This document shows, piece after piece, positions 8,615 through 17,915 of a stretch of 64,000 nt of DNA. The DNA comes from Xanthomonas cassavae CFBP 4642 (GTDB lineage Bacteria; Pseudomonadota; Gammaproteobacteria; Xanthomonadales; Xanthomonadaceae). The notes beneath the pieces were generated by a model. That model made no database searches. It had not been told where the DNA came from and saw nothing but the letters and a program-made list of their open reading frames with translations. How positions within the stretch are numbered: the first letter of the stretch is position 1; each line of letters starts with the position of its first letter. The position numbers and the translations under genes were made by a program. The stretch lies in assembly GCF_000454545.1 (NCBI RefSeq), contig NZ_CM002139.1, forward strand, positions 4,781,759-4,845,758. The letters run 5' to 3'.

Positions 8615-11600
8615 TCAGAACTGGTAGCGGAAGCCCAGCTGCAGCGCCCAACGGGAGATGCCGCGATCGTCGTAGACCGTGGATTGGTCCGGCGTATTGA
8701 AGCGGTACACGTACTTGCCAGTGGCCGCATCGACACCGCCGTATTCCACCACGCCACGCATGCCCGGGAAGCCATACTCCTCGACACGGCCCCACTTCTT
8801 GTTGAGCAGGTTGCCTACGTTCATGACGTCAAGCCAGACAGAGGCCTTGTTGTCCTTGAAGAAACCCGGAATTTCCTGCTCGATGTGCAGGTCGAACTGG
8901 TTGATCCAGGAGTTACGTGCGCCATTGCGTTCGGCAACTTGGCCACGACGGGCGGCCAGATACTCGTTGCCTTCGATGTAGTTCCAGAACGCCTGTTCTT
9001 CCCGAGCGGTACCGAACAGCACATCGCCACGGCCGGCCGGGATATACAACAGGTCGTTCAAGCGACCATCGCCATTGGCGTCGTTGTCGAACGCATAGCT
9101 ATACGGGCGACCATTGCGACCTTGGTAGATCAGGCCCAGCTTGGTCTCGTAGTCGCCGAAGAACGCATGCTTCCAGTTCAACGTGCCGAGGATGCTGTTC
9201 TTCACTTCGTACGCGGCGGTCGAGGCGACGTTTTCGTTGGCCTGGAATACCGCGTTGTTGCCCAGCTGCGAACCCGAGGTCGAACTGGTCAGGCCGCTGA
9301 CTTCGTCGGCATCGGTATAGGTGTAATACAGGCCCCACGACCAGTCGCCGCCGTTGAAGGGTTTGTTCAGGCCGACGGTAAAGCTCTCGCTGCCGCCCTT
9401 ATCGGTGGGGCGCGCGATGATGGCATCGTTGAAGCGCGGATCGCGCGAGCCGCGTGCATCGACCACGGATGCAGTGCCACGCACACAAGCAGCCGGGGCG
9501 CCTGCACCGGTCGGGTTACGGCCATCATCCAGCCAGCAGGCCGGGTTCAAGCCGGCGGTATTCCAGTAAAGATTACGACCATCCTGGCCCACGCGACTGG
9601 TATTGCCAAGATTGAGCTGCTGGTAGTAGATCGCCTCATTGACCTTGGTCACCACCGCCTCGGCAGATGCCACAATGCCGTACCAGGGCAGCTCGGTATC
9701 GAATGCCAGGTTGGCCTTCCATACCGACGGCTGACCCAGCTTGCTGTCGACGAAATCGACGGACTGTGTGGCGCCATTCACCGAACCATTACCGGTCGGC
9801 TGGTTATTGATGTCTGGCGTGAAGCGAATGCCATTGGCGTTGACCAGCGCCTGGCTGGAGAAGTTGTAATCCGTGTAAGCCAGACCAGTGTTGGAGTACG
9901 GATTAGACAACCACACGGTTGCCGCGGCGCCCTGGAACAGGCCCACGCCACCACGCAGCTGGGTGGGGCGATCGCTGTCGAAGGTGTAATTGAAACCGAA
10001 GCGCGGCTCAAATAGGCCGTTTCCGTCGATGGTCTGGTCATTACGGAAGCCGAACAGAGTCGAGGCGGTTGCGTTGTAGGCAGGGCTGTTCTTGACCATC
10101 GGCTCGTCGTAACGCACGCCGAACGTCAGCGTCAGGTTGTTGTTGACGGCCCAGGTATCCTGCAAAAACACGCCGACGTTACGCATGCCCCAATCTGCGG
10201 CGATGTCGTCGATGTTGCCGCTATTGGAGCGCGAGTAACGGTAGTTCAGCGGGCGATTGGCCGCATAGTCGGCAATCGAGTTAAACGTGTAAGAACCGAA
10301 GACACGTTGACCGAACAGATTGAACAGGTCGTTGTCTTCGTAGTCGAAGCCGAACTTGACGGTGTGGTCGTTCAAGAACAGCGTGCCTGCGAAGAACGCA
10401 TTCCAGGTTTCGGTCCGCAGCTCATTGGCCTGGGTGCTCTGCTCGGTACCCAGGTTAACGGTATTGTTACCGATCCGCACGGCGATGGCGGGCAGCTGCG
10501 ATGCAGCGGTACGCACGGCCGAATAATCGCGGTAGGACACCTTGGCTTCGGTGGAGAACGTATCGGTCCAATCGCTGAACAACTGCGCCGTATAGGTCTT
10601 GAGGCTGAAGTCGCGAACGTAATGGAACGAGTTCAGCGACAGCGCCTGATTGCCGAAGCCGTTGAGGTTGGCCGTGCTCTGCTCGCTCTCGCCATAGCGA
10701 AGCGAGGCGCGGTGCTTGTCGGAGATGTTCCAGTCGAGCTTGAAGCCTTTCTCTTCGGATTCCGAATCCAGAGCCGGCAGCGCCAACGTTCCCGGATCAA
10801 ACCCGTAGGTGTTGCGCGAGATGTCGATGATTTGATCGACCTGCGCCTGCGAGATCGGAACGATATTACTTGCACCCGAGCCGGTCGGACCATAGCCGGA
10901 GGCGCCGGTGAAGACGCCCTTGCCCTTGTACTTCTCGTAGTTGGCGAAGAAGAACAGCTTGTCCTTGATGACCGGGCCGCCCAGGGTCAGCCCGTAGGTG
11001 GCCTCGTTATCGAACAGCTGCGGACGAATGTCGTTCTGATTCTTGCCCGACCAGTCATTCTCACGGTAGGTGCCGTAGACCGACCCGTGGAATTCATTGG
11101 TACCGGACTTGGTGACCGCGTTGATCACGCCGCCGGTAGCGCCGGTGATGGTGACGTCGTAATTGGCGACGTCGACGGAGATTTCGTCGATGACGTCCAT
11201 CGAGAACGGCTGGCGCGGCGTCGGCAACCCATTGGATTCCAGGCCGAACGCATCGTTGGTGCTGATGCCGTCCACGCGGATCAGGTTGAAGCGCGGGTTC
11301 TGGCCACCGACCGAGATCTCGTTACGTGCTTTGTCGGTCTGCGCCACGCGCGGATCCAGACGTACATAGTCCTGCAGGTTACGGTTGATCGACGGCAGCG
11401 ATTCGATCTGCTCGCGGGTCACGTTGGTGCCGGTGCCCATCTTGTTGGCGCTGAACAGCGCCGAGCCGTAATCGCCACCGATGGCCTGCACCGCGCCCAG
11501 CGTCGTCACATCACCGCCCAGCGAAGCATCGACGCTGTTGACCTGATTGAGGTTCAGGTACACGCCTTCTTCGGTCTTGGTGCCTTCGCCGGACTTGGTG

Positions 11601-11860
11601 ATGGTGATGGTGTAAGGGCCACCCACACGCAGGCCGCGCGCGTTGTAGCGTCCGCTGGCATCGGTGGTGGTACGGCTGACCGTTCCAGACTCCACGTGGG
11701 TGATCGTGACTTCGGCATTCGGAACCGGCTGACCGCCGCTGCTGGTAACCAGGCCAGCGACGCCGGCGGAGGTGCTCTGTGCGAACACGGGGGCGGCGGC
11801 GAGTGCGGCGACAAGGCCAAGCGTGAGCTTGGACATGCGGAGACAACGGGGGTGGGTCAT
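8615..11860 (-). CDS. Oar-like TonB-dependent outer membrane receptor
   Basis: Outer membrane protein of 1081 aa. A signal peptide (MSKLTLGLVAALAAAPVFAQ from residue 9) is followed by a carboxypeptidase-regulatory-like beta-sandwich domain (about residues 30-110), a TonB plug region (about 130-240, including SVDVANYDVTITGATGG) and a long beta-barrel ending in GFRYQF with a C-terminal Phe, as expected for BAM insertion. This architecture matches Oar proteins, described first in Myxococcus and abundant in xanthomonads; the ligand is unknown. The start is set at 11860, with GAGG eight bases upstream. A 39-codon upstream extension is not signal-like and is rejected. A terminator follows at 8553-8587. 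Confidence 0.88.
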   Translation of the reverse strand: MTHPRCLRMSKLTLGLVAALAAAPVFAQSTSAGVAGLVTSSGGQPVPNAEVTITHVESGTVSRTTTDASGRYNARGLRVGGPYTITITKSGEGTKTEEGVYLNLNQVNSVDASLGGDVTTLGAVQAIGGDYGSALFSANKMGTGTNVTREQIESLPSINRNLQDYVRLDPRVAQTDKARNEISVGGQNPRFNLIRVDGISTNDAFGLESNGLPTPRQPFSMDVIDEISVDVANYDVTITGATGGVINAVTKSGTNEFHGSVYGTYRENDWSGKNQNDIRPQLFDNEATYGLTLGGPVIKDKLFFFANYEKYKGKGVFTGASGYGPTGSGASNIVPISQAQVDQIIDISRNTYGFDPGTLALPALDSESEEKGFKLDWNISDKHRASLRYGESEQSTANLNGFGNQALSLNSFHYVRDFSLKTYTAQLFSDWTDTFSTEAKVSYRDYSAVRTAASQLPAIAVRIGNNTVNLGTEQSTQANELRTETWNAFFAGTLFLNDHTVKFGFDYEDNDLFNLFGQRVFGSYTFNSIADYAANRPLNYRYSRSNSGNIDDIAADWGMRNVGVFLQDTWAVNNNLTLTFGVRYDEPMVKNSPAYNATASTLFGFRNDQTIDGNGLFEPRFGFNYTFDSDRPTQLRGGVGLFQGAAATVWLSNPYSNTGLAYTDYNFSSQALVNANGIRFTPDINNQPTGNGSVNGATQSVDFVDSKLGQPSVWKANLAFDTELPWYGIVASAEAVVTKVNEAIYYQQLNLGNTSRVGQDGRNLYWNTAGLNPACWLDDGRNPTGAGAPAACVRGTASVVDARGSRDPRFNDAIIARPTDKGGSESFTVGLNKPFNGGDWSWGLYYTYTDADEVSGLTSSTSGSQLGNNAVFQANENVASTAAYEVKNSILGTLNWKHAFFGDYETKLGLIYQGRNGRPYSYAFDNDANGDGRLNDLLYIPAGRGDVLFGTAREEQAFWNYIEGNEYLAARRGQVAERNGARNSWINQFDLHIEQEIPGFFKDNKASVWLDVMNVGNLLNKKWGRVEEYGFPGMRGVVEYGGVDAATGKYVYRFNTPDQSTVYDDRGISRWALQLGFRYQF

Positions 11861-12499
11861 TTCGGTGGCCTCGATACAGGTTGGGCAGTGACAAAAAGCG
11901 CAGTCAGCCCAACCGTTCCCGGAGTTGGGCTGCCGATGATCTGGGGTCCCTCGCCGCGCGGCTGGTTGCTGCCGCAACGGTTAACAACAGATTAACACGC
12001 TAAAGCCTGATTGTGACGGCGGCGTGACAAAGTTCGCGCAGCGCAACATGAACTGCACATGTGGCTTCGCAACGCCAATTTGCGAAAGGTCGCAAGCGGG
12101 AACGCGATGCAGGTCTCGAGTTCCGCCGGTTTTTAACGGGCAGACGCGGGAAAGGGCCTCTCGTGCGTCTCGGTGCGCACAGACCTGGTAGCCAGAAAGT
12201 CGTCCGATTGTGACAAGCCGCTTAGGCTTGGCGACCTTCCGTATGCGTTGAGCTCGCACTGCGCGACAAGAGTCTAGGGGGACGCATTGTCGATGCGTGC
12301 ACCCTTTATCGCCCCGCCACGGCCGGTTGGGCCAGGCAGCGCGCTATTTTCTCTTTCCGGATAGGCTCGCCATCCAGACGCTCGCAGCAAACAAAGCATG
12401 GCAATCGACTGCGTCCAGATGCGCCGCGCCTCTCGCAGCGCATCTGCATCCCCGGAGCGCCCGCGTCCAGACGTGCGATGTCCCTACTCCATCAGCGCC
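11861..12499. other. Long intergenic region between marC and the Oar-like gene
   Basis: 639 bases with no supported gene. It should hold the promoter and leader of the Oar-like gene (minus strand). A short A/T-rich stretch around 11980-12005 with TTAAC repeats (GTTAACAACAGATTAAC) stands out from the GC-rich background and could be a regulator site or promoter core, but no hexamers could be assigned with confidence. Short open frames on both strands here have no recognisable motifs or plausible ribosome sites. Confidence 0.5.
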
Positions 12500-13099
12500 T
12501 TAGATCGACACCGGCAACTTGAAATACGTCCCCAGGCCATCCAGGAACATCTGCACCGAGATCGCCACCAGCAACATGCCCATCAGGCGTTCGATGGCGG
12601 TCAGTGCGCGGTGACCCAGCAGCTTGTACAGCAGCGGTGCGGAGGCCAGGATCGACGAGGCGCCGATCCAGGCGATCATCAGCGCCAGGCTCCAGTCCCA
12701 GAGCCGGGTAGGCTCGTTGCTGCCCATCAGCATCACCGCTGCCATGCCCGAGGGGCCGGCCACCAGCGGGATGGCCAGCGGCACGATGAAGGGCTCGCCG
12801 TCGGGAATTTCGCCCATCAGCCCTTCCGGGCGCGGGAAGATCATGCGGATGCCGATCAAAAACAGCACGATGCCACCGGCGATCGCCACCGACTCCTGGC
12901 GCAGGTGCATCAGCTCCAATGCGTATTTGCCGCCCCACAGGAAGGCCATCAGCACGCACAGGGCGATCAGCAGTTCGCGTGCCAGCACGAAGCGTTGCCG
13001 CGTGGGCGGCAGCGGTTTGAGCACGCTGAGGAACACCGGGATATTGCCCAGCGGGTCGAGAATCAAGAACAGCAGCAGGGCTGCCGACAGAATGGTCAT
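12500..13099 (-). CDS. MarC-family integral membrane protein
   Basis: Protein of 199 aa with about six hydrophobic segments and the family N-terminal signature FLILDPLGNIPVFLSVLK. It also carries the paired motif PLAIPLVAGPSGMAAVMLMG. This fits the MarC/YhgN (UPF0056) family of inner membrane proteins, proposed transporters of unproven substrate. The ATG overlaps the upstream SDR stop by four bases (ATGA), placing it in a grxD-SDR-marC cluster. A longer frame continues upstream but reads through the SDR gene and lacks coding character. Confidence 0.88.
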   Translation of the reverse strand: MTILSAALLLFLILDPLGNIPVFLSVLKPLPPTRQRFVLARELLIALCVLMAFLWGGKYALELMHLRQESVAIAGGIVLFLIGIRMIFPRPEGLMGEIPDGEPFIVPLAIPLVAGPSGMAAVMLMGSNEPTRLWDWSLALMIAWIGASSILASAPLLYKLLGHRALTAIERLMGMLLVAISVQMFLDGLGTYFKLPVSI

Positions 13100-13836
13100 G
13101 CCGAAGGGTTCCAGATCGCACCGCGGTGCGGAGCACCTGCCATGGACAACAGGGTGACGCACGCAGCGGCATAGCGCGCGGGGTCGGCTGCGTCGACGTC
13201 TTCCTGATGGGTGAAGGCACGCGCGCGCAGGGCGGTGCGCATCGGGCCGGGCTGCAGGCCGTGGAGACGCACCGGGCCAGCGGCGGTCTCGTGATGCAGG
13301 CTGGCGAGCAAGCCACGCTGCGCATGCTGGGCAGCGCCATAGGCGCCCCAGTAGGCCTGGCCGACGCGCGCCGGGTCGTCGACGACGAAGACCACCGCCG
13401 CGTCGTCCTGCTGGCGCAGTAGCGGCAGGCAAGCCTGCGTGAGCCAGGCGCGCGCGGTGAGGTTGACATGGATGGTGCGTGCAAAGGCATCGGGTGCCGT
13501 CAGCTCGGCGGGCGTCAGCCCGGCGAAGTCGGCCGCGCAGTGCAGCACGCCGGACACGCCCCCGAGTTCGGACTGCAGGCGCTGCGCGAGCGCGGCATAG
13601 TCGTCCGGGGTGGCACCGGCCAGGTCCAGCGGATACAGCAACGGTTCGGCGCCCAGCGCCGCTACGGTGTCGTACACGCGTTCGACCGCGCGCAACTTGC
13701 GCCCCAACAGCACCACGGTGGCACCGGCCTGTGCGCACGCCCGCGCCGCAGCGCTGCCCAAGCCACCGGCCGCGCCGGTGATCAGCACCACGCGCCCGGT
13801 CAGGTCGGCCGACGCGGCGGACTGCGCTGCACTCAC
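13096..13836 (-). CDS. YciK-like short-chain dehydrogenase with altered catalytic residues
   Basis: SDR-fold protein of 246 aa. The cofactor motif TGAAGGLG (residues 20-27) and the overall pattern of E. coli YciK are kept (ALGAEPLLYPLDL, AYWGAYGAAQ, PGPMRTALRARA). The catalytic tetrad is not intact: Tyr166 is present, but the Lys four residues later is Gln170, and the usual Ser-rich strand before it (TSSS in YciK) reads VVDDPA, so the catalytic Ser is missing. It may bind NAD(P) without dehydrogenase activity. Start: GTG at 13836, overlapping the grxD stop by four bases (GTGA); no nearby ATG fits. It is coupled to grxD upstream and marC downstream. Confidence 0.82.
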   Translation of the reverse strand: MSAAQSAASADLTGRVVLITGAAGGLGSAAARACAQAGATVVLLGRKLRAVERVYDTVAALGAEPLLYPLDLAGATPDDYAALAQRLQSELGGVSGVLHCAADFAGLTPAELTAPDAFARTIHVNLTARAWLTQACLPLLRQQDDAAVVFVVDDPARVGQAYWGAYGAAQHAQRGLLASLHHETAAGPVRLHGLQPGPMRTALRARAFTHQEDVDAADPARYAAACVTLLSMAGAPHRGAIWNPSA

Positions 13837-14153
13837 GGCTGGTAGGCCTCGCTGACGATGCGCTTGAGTTCGCCGGCTTCGAACAGCTCCAGCGTTATGT
13901 CGCAGCCGCCGATCAGCTCGCCATGGATGAACAGCTGCGGGAACGTGGGCCAATTCGAGTAACGCGGCAGGTTGGCGCGTATTTCCGGTTCTTCCAGCAC
14001 GTTGACGGTGCGCAGCTGGTCTGCGCCGGCGGCCACCAGGGCCTGCACCGCGCGACTGGAAAAACCGCACATCGGGAATTGCGGGGTGCCTTTCATGAAC
14101 AGCACGATCGGGTGCTGTTCGACTTCGGCCTGGATCCGTTCCATCACCGGCAT
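13833..14153 (-). CDS. grxD: Monothiol glutaredoxin GrxD (Grx4 type)
   Basis: Monothiol glutaredoxin of 106 aa with the CGFS active-site motif (MCGFSSRAVQAL), glutathione-binding WPTFPQLFI and GGCDI. Grx4-type proteins bind a glutathione-coordinated [2Fe-2S] cluster, deliver Fe-S clusters and work with BolA. Start: ATG at 14153 with AGGAG eight bases upstream; a long open frame further upstream runs antisense to sodB and is not coding. It is divergent to sodB (120 bp between starts), so the two iron/oxidative-stress genes may share a control region. Confidence 0.95.
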   Translation of the reverse strand: MPVMERIQAEVEQHPIVLFMKGTPQFPMCGFSSRAVQALVAAGADQLRTVNVLEEPEIRANLPRYSNWPTFPQLFIHGELIGGCDITLELFEAGELKRIVSEAYQP

Positions 14154-14273
14154 TGGACTCTCCTGACTGGGCGCGGCAGGCCCGACCGCCGGGTCGGATA
14201 GACTTCCGCAAAGGCGCGCATTGTAAGCCTTCACGCGACCTGCCGCCGGACTCCCTTCGCTGCCCTGCACACC

Positions 14274-14852
14274 ATGCCGATCGAACACCTTGCCCTGCCC
14301 TACTCCCGCGCGGCCCTGGAGCCGCATCTGTCGGCCGCGACACTGCAAGCCCACCATGATGTGTGCCACCGCAGCGAAGTCGAACAACTCAACGCCTGCA
14401 TCGAAGGCAGTGAGTTCGCAGAGCTGACCCTGGAGGAGATCATCGGGCAGGCGCAGGGCAGCGTGTTCCATCTTGCAGCGCAAGTGTGGAACCACAATTT
14501 CTATTGGCAGTGCCTGCGCCCTCGCGGCGGCGGCGAACCGCTGGGCAGGCTGGCCGACAGCATCGGCAAATCGTTCGGCGATTTCGCGCACTTCAAACAG
14601 GAATTCAATCGCGTGGCCTTGCGCACCTTCGGCTCGGGCTGGGTCTGGCTGGTGCAACGCCCGGACGGCACCCTGGCCATCGTTGCCACGCCCAACGCCT
14701 CCACCCCGCTCACCGGACCGGACCGGCCACTGCTGGCTTGCGACGTCTGGGAACACGCGTATTACCTGGACTACCAACAGGACCGCGCGCAGTACCTGAA
14801 CGCATTCTGGAAACTGATCAACTGGGATTTCGTGGCCAGCCGATTGAGTTGA
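14274..14852 (+). CDS. sodB: Fe-type superoxide dismutase, atypical active-site second sphere
   Basis: Protein of 192 aa matching bacterial Fe-SOD throughout: LALPYSRAALEPHLSA, AAQVWNHNFYW (metal His74 and the Fe-type Gln70), GSGWVWLV and DVWEHAYYLDY (metal Asp and His). Metal ligand His27 is kept. Two strongly conserved positions differ: where E. coli SodB has His30 and Tyr34 (KHHQTY), this protein has Cys31 and Glu35 (VCHRSE). Tyr34 gates the active site and supports proton transfer, so activity or pH dependence may be unusual. It should remove superoxide in the cytoplasm and lies divergent to grxD. Confidence 0.9.
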   Translation: MPIEHLALPYSRAALEPHLSAATLQAHHDVCHRSEVEQLNACIEGSEFAELTLEEIIGQAQGSVFHLAAQVWNHNFYWQCLRPRGGGEPLGRLADSIGKSFGDFAHFKQEFNRVALRTFGSGWVWLVQRPDGTLAIVATPNASTPLTGPDRPLLACDVWEHAYYLDYQQDRAQYLNAFWKLINWDFVASRLS

Positions 14853-14997
14853 TCTGAGCTGACCCTCGACGCGGTAGCCGAACCGGTTACCGCTTGTGGC
14901 GCAGCCCACGCGCTGCAACAGCGCACGCACGTCCTCGCGGGGATCCGGCACTGCCGGACGAGGGCGCCGCCACGCAAGCAGCCAGTAACGCGCTGGC

Positions 14998-16143
14998 TCA
15001 GCCTTCCTGCAGACGCCCGACAACCGGCGCGACCTGCGCCTCGCGCTGTAATGCCTTGCCCGCCTGCACCAGCGCAGTCGCCAGCGCCTGCGGCGCATCG
15101 GCACGCACGGTGGCATGCCCTACCTTGCGCCCTTCGCGTGCCTGCTTGCCGTAATCGTGCCAGTGCCCACCCGGCACAGCCAGGAACGCGCCCGCATCGG
15201 GCATGCTGCCCAGCCAGTTCAACATGCAGGCATGCCCCCGCATCGCGGTGCTGCCCAATGGCAGGCCAAGGACCGCACGCACATGATTTTCGAACTGCGA
15301 GGTCTCGGCGCCTTCGATGGTCCAGTGGCCGGAGTTGTGCACGCGCGGGGCGATCTCGTTGGCAAGCAGCTCGCCATCGCGCACGAACAGCTCCAGCGCG
15401 AATACGCCCACGTAGTCCAGCGCTTGCGCGATTGCGCGCGCATGCGTTTCGGCCAGCGCCCGCATGGCGGCATCCACGCTGGCCGGCGCCAGGCTCGCCG
15501 ACAGCACGCCATCCACATGCCAGTTCTCGGTCAACGGCCAGGCGCGGAATTCGCCATCGCGACCACGCACTGCCACCACGCTGACTTCGCGCTGAAACGG
15601 CACGAAAGCCTCCAGGATCAGCCCGACCCGCTCGGCCTGCGCACCCAGCGCGTCCCAGGCGGCATCGGCATCGGCAAGCGTCCTGATGCGGAACTGGCCC
15701 TTGCCGTCGTAGCCGAAGCGGCGGGTCTTGAGCACGCAGGGCGCGCCGATGCGCGCCAGCGCGGCATCCAGGCCGGCGCGGTCGTCGATCGCAGCGAATT
15801 CGGGCACCGGGATGCCGAGCTCGCGAAACAGGGTCTTTTCGCTGAGCCGGTCCTGCGCCACCGCCAACGCCTGTGGACGCGGAAACACCGGCCGCTGCGC
15901 GGCCAGGTGCTGCGCGCTGGCCGACGGCACGTTCTCGAAATCGAAGGTGATCACGTCCAGCGGTGCGGCGAATGCGGCAAGCGCGGCGGCATCGTCGAAG
16001 GCCCCAACCTGCAGCGGCGCCAGTTGTCCCGCGCAGGCGTCGGCGGCCGGGTCGAACACTGCAAAGCGCAAGCCCAGTGGAGCGCCCGCCAGGACCAGCA
16101 TGCGCGCCAGCTGGCCGCCACCCAGAATGCCGACCGTGCTCAT
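14998..16143 (-). CDS. purK: 5-(carboxyamino)imidazole ribonucleotide synthase PurK
   Basis: ATP-grasp enzyme of 381 aa that converts AIR, ATP and bicarbonate to N5-CAIR in purine synthesis. It starts with the nucleotide-fold motif [13 protein letters not shown] and contains [34 protein letters not shown] and [14 protein letters not shown], all typical of PurK. The ATG overlaps the purE stop by four bases (ATGA), so the two enzymes that act in succession are made from a coupled purEK message. Confidence 0.96.
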   Translation of the reverse strand: MSTVGILGGGQLARMLVLAGAPLGLRFAVFDPAADACAGQLAPLQVGAFDDAAALAAFAAPLDVITFDFENVPSASAQHLAAQRPVFPRPQALAVAQDRLSEKTLFRELGIPVPEFAAIDDRAGLDAALARIGAPCVLKTRRFGYDGKGQFRIRTLADADAAWDALGAQAERVGLILEAFVPFQREVSVVAVRGRDGEFRAWPLTENWHVDGVLSASLAPASVDAAMRALAETHARAIAQALDYVGVFALELFVRDGELLANEIAPRVHNSGHWTIEGAETSQFENHVRAVLGLPLGSTAMRGHACMLNWLGSMPDAGAFLAVPGGHWHDYGKQAREGRKVGHATVRADAPQALATALVQAGKALQREAQVAPVVGRLQEG

Positions 16144-16643
16144 TGGCGCGGGTCGTCGCTGGCCATGACATCGTTGGTTTGCCGGGCGCGGAACTGCGCC
16201 AACGCATCGCCGATCTGCGCCTGCTCCGGTGCCAGCATGGCCGCGGCAAACAACGCTGCATTGGCCGCACCCGCATTGCCGATCGCAAAGGTAGCCACAG
16301 GAATACCAGCCGGCATCTGCACGATCGACAGCAGCGAATCCAAGCCGTTGAGCGCCTTGGACTGCACCGGCACGCCCAGCACCGGCACCGCGGTCTTGGC
16401 GGCCAGCATGCCCGGCAGGTGCGCCGCGCCGCCGGCGCCGGCAATGATCGCGCGCAGGCCGCGCTCGCCCGCTTGCTCGGCGTAGGTGAACAACACATCC
16501 GGGGTGCGGTGCGCCGAGACCACCTTGACTTCGTACGGCACGCCCAGCGCATCGAGCTTCTGAGCCGCGTGTTGCATGGTTTCCCAATCCGAACGGGAGC
16601 CCATCACGATGCCGACCAGCGGCGCGGAGTGGTTGGAGGTCAT
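16140..16643 (-). CDS. purE: N5-CAIR mutase PurE, class I
   Basis: Protein of 167 aa that converts N5-CAIR to CAIR. Signature stretches: [34 protein letters not shown] and [22 protein letters not shown], covering the substrate phosphate loop and the catalytic His of the SAHR motif. First gene of purEK; divergent to the Trm112-like gene with 58 bases between starts. Confidence 0.97.
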   Translation of the reverse strand: MTSNHSAPLVGIVMGSRSDWETMQHAAQKLDALGVPYEVKVVSAHRTPDVLFTYAEQAGERGLRAIIAGAGGAAHLPGMLAAKTAVPVLGVPVQSKALNGLDSLLSIVQMPAGIPVATFAIGNAGAANAALFAAAMLAPEQAQIGDALAQFRARQTNDVMASDDPRQ

Positions 16644-16701
16644 GGCCCTGCCCTGCGGTAAAGACGTATTCTAGCCAATCTCCACGCAAGACAAGACTTC
16701 G

Positions 16702-16971
16702 ATGGATCGCAAACTGCTCGACCTGCTGTGCTCGCCCGATACCCGTCAGCCGCTTTCGCTGCTGGATGGCAAGGGTCTGGAAGCACTCAACACCGCCATT
16801 GCCGGCGGAACCCTGCAGCGCGCCGACGGCAGCGTACAGGCGCAGCCGCTGCGCGAGGCGTTGATCACCCGCGACCGCAAGCAGATCTTCCGCGTCGACG
16901 ACGGTATTCCGGTGTTACTGGCCGAAGAGGCCATCGCCACCGCGCAGATCGCCGACTTCCCCGAAAAGTGA
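16702..16971 (+). CDS. Trm112-family small protein
   Basis: Protein of 89 aa. The N-terminus MDRKLLDLLCSPDTRQPL and C-terminal FRVDDGIPVLLAEEA match the YcaR/Trm112 family, small zinc-ribbon-like proteins that activate methyltransferases in eukaryotes and are of unclear role in bacteria. Here only one Cys of the usual zinc set is visible (Cys10), so metal binding is doubtful, as in many bacterial members. Its stop overlaps the nadC GTG by four bases (GTGA), so it is coupled to nadC. Confidence 0.85.
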   Translation: MDRKLLDLLCSPDTRQPLSLLDGKGLEALNTAIAGGTLQRADGSVQAQPLREALITRDRKQIFRVDDGIPVLLAEEAIATAQIADFPEK

Positions 16972-17852
16972 GCTCGTCCGTGCGTGCCAGCGTGCCGGAG
17001 GCGCCTCCTGCGGCCGTGGTCGAAGCCGATGTAGCGCGCGCGCTGACCGAGGATATCGGCAGCGGCGACGTCACCGCCGCGCTATTGCCCGACCAGGCCG
17101 ACAGCGCCTACCTGCTGTGCAAGCAGGATGCGGTGATCGCCGGCCGTCCCTGGTTCGATGCCGCCCACCGCGCACTCGATCCGCTGGTGCGCATCGACTG
17201 GCACGTCCACGAAGGCCAGCACGTGAGCGCCGGCACCGTGCTGGCCCTGCTGCAGGGTCGCAGCCGCAGCTTGGTCAGCGCCGAGCGCACCTCGCTGAAT
17301 TTCCTGCAGACGCTTTCGGCCACTGCCACTGCCACTGCAGCCTATGTCGCCGCCGTGGCTGGCACGGGCGCGCGCATCCTGGACACACGCAAGACGCTGC
17401 CAGGCCTGCGCGCGGCGCAGAAGTACGCGGTGCGTTGCGGCGGCGGCGATAACCACCGCATCGGTCTGTTCGATACGGTGATGCTGAAGGAAAACCACAT
17501 CCGCGCCGCCGGTTCGTTGAGCGCTGCCGTGCATGCAGCACGTGCGCAGCAACCGCAGTTGCCGCTGGTGGTCGAAGTGGAAACGCTGGAGCAACTACGC
17601 GAAGCATTAAAGGTCGGTTGCACGCGCATCCTGATCGACGACTTCGACCAGACCATGCGCCGCGAAGCGGTGCGTATCGTTGCCGCACTGCCGCGCGACC
17701 AGCGCATTCCTCTGGAGGTCTCCGGCAGCGTGGATCTGGCCGGCATTCGCGCCATCGCCGAAGACGGTGTGGACTGCATCTCCATCGGCGGGCTGACCAA
17801 ACACGTGCAGGCGGTGGATCTGTCGCTCAAGCTCGGACCGCCGCCGCACTGA
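16968..17852 (+). CDS. nadC: Nicotinate-nucleotide pyrophosphorylase (quinolinate phosphoribosyltransferase)
   Basis: Enzyme of 294 aa that makes nicotinate mononucleotide from quinolinate and PRPP in NAD synthesis. Motifs: EDIGSGDVTA, LSAERTSLNFLQ, ILDTRKTLPGLR, KYAVRCGGGDNHR, MLKENHI, VEVETLEQL and EVSGSVDL, including the Arg/Lys set that binds quinolinate and PRPP. There is no ATG near the N-terminus; GTG at 16968 overlaps the preceding stop (GTGA) and is preferred. In-frame GTG codons at 16980 and 16992 would shorten it by 4 or 8 residues. Confidence 0.95.
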   Translation: MSSSVRASVPEAPPAAVVEADVARALTEDIGSGDVTAALLPDQADSAYLLCKQDAVIAGRPWFDAAHRALDPLVRIDWHVHEGQHVSAGTVLALLQGRSRSLVSAERTSLNFLQTLSATATATAAYVAAVAGTGARILDTRKTLPGLRAAQKYAVRCGGGDNHRIGLFDTVMLKENHIRAAGSLSAAVHAARAQQPQLPLVVEVETLEQLREALKVGCTRILIDDFDQTMRREAVRIVAALPRDQRIPLEVSGSVDLAGIRAIAEDGVDCISIGGLTKHVQAVDLSLKLGPPPH

Positions 17853-17915
17853 TTTCACGCGTGCACGCCGCCCGCTCTGGCAGCCTGCCATGATTGATTG
17901 CATGCGGAATAGTCG

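Noticed and set aside
11981..12259. 92-codon frame upstream of the Oar-like gene
   Set aside because: No motif, no ribosome site, and it sits in the expected promoter region.
14771..16552. Long minus-strand frame over purK and purE in another phase
   Set aside because: Arg/Ala-rich translation without motifs; purE and purK account for the coding.
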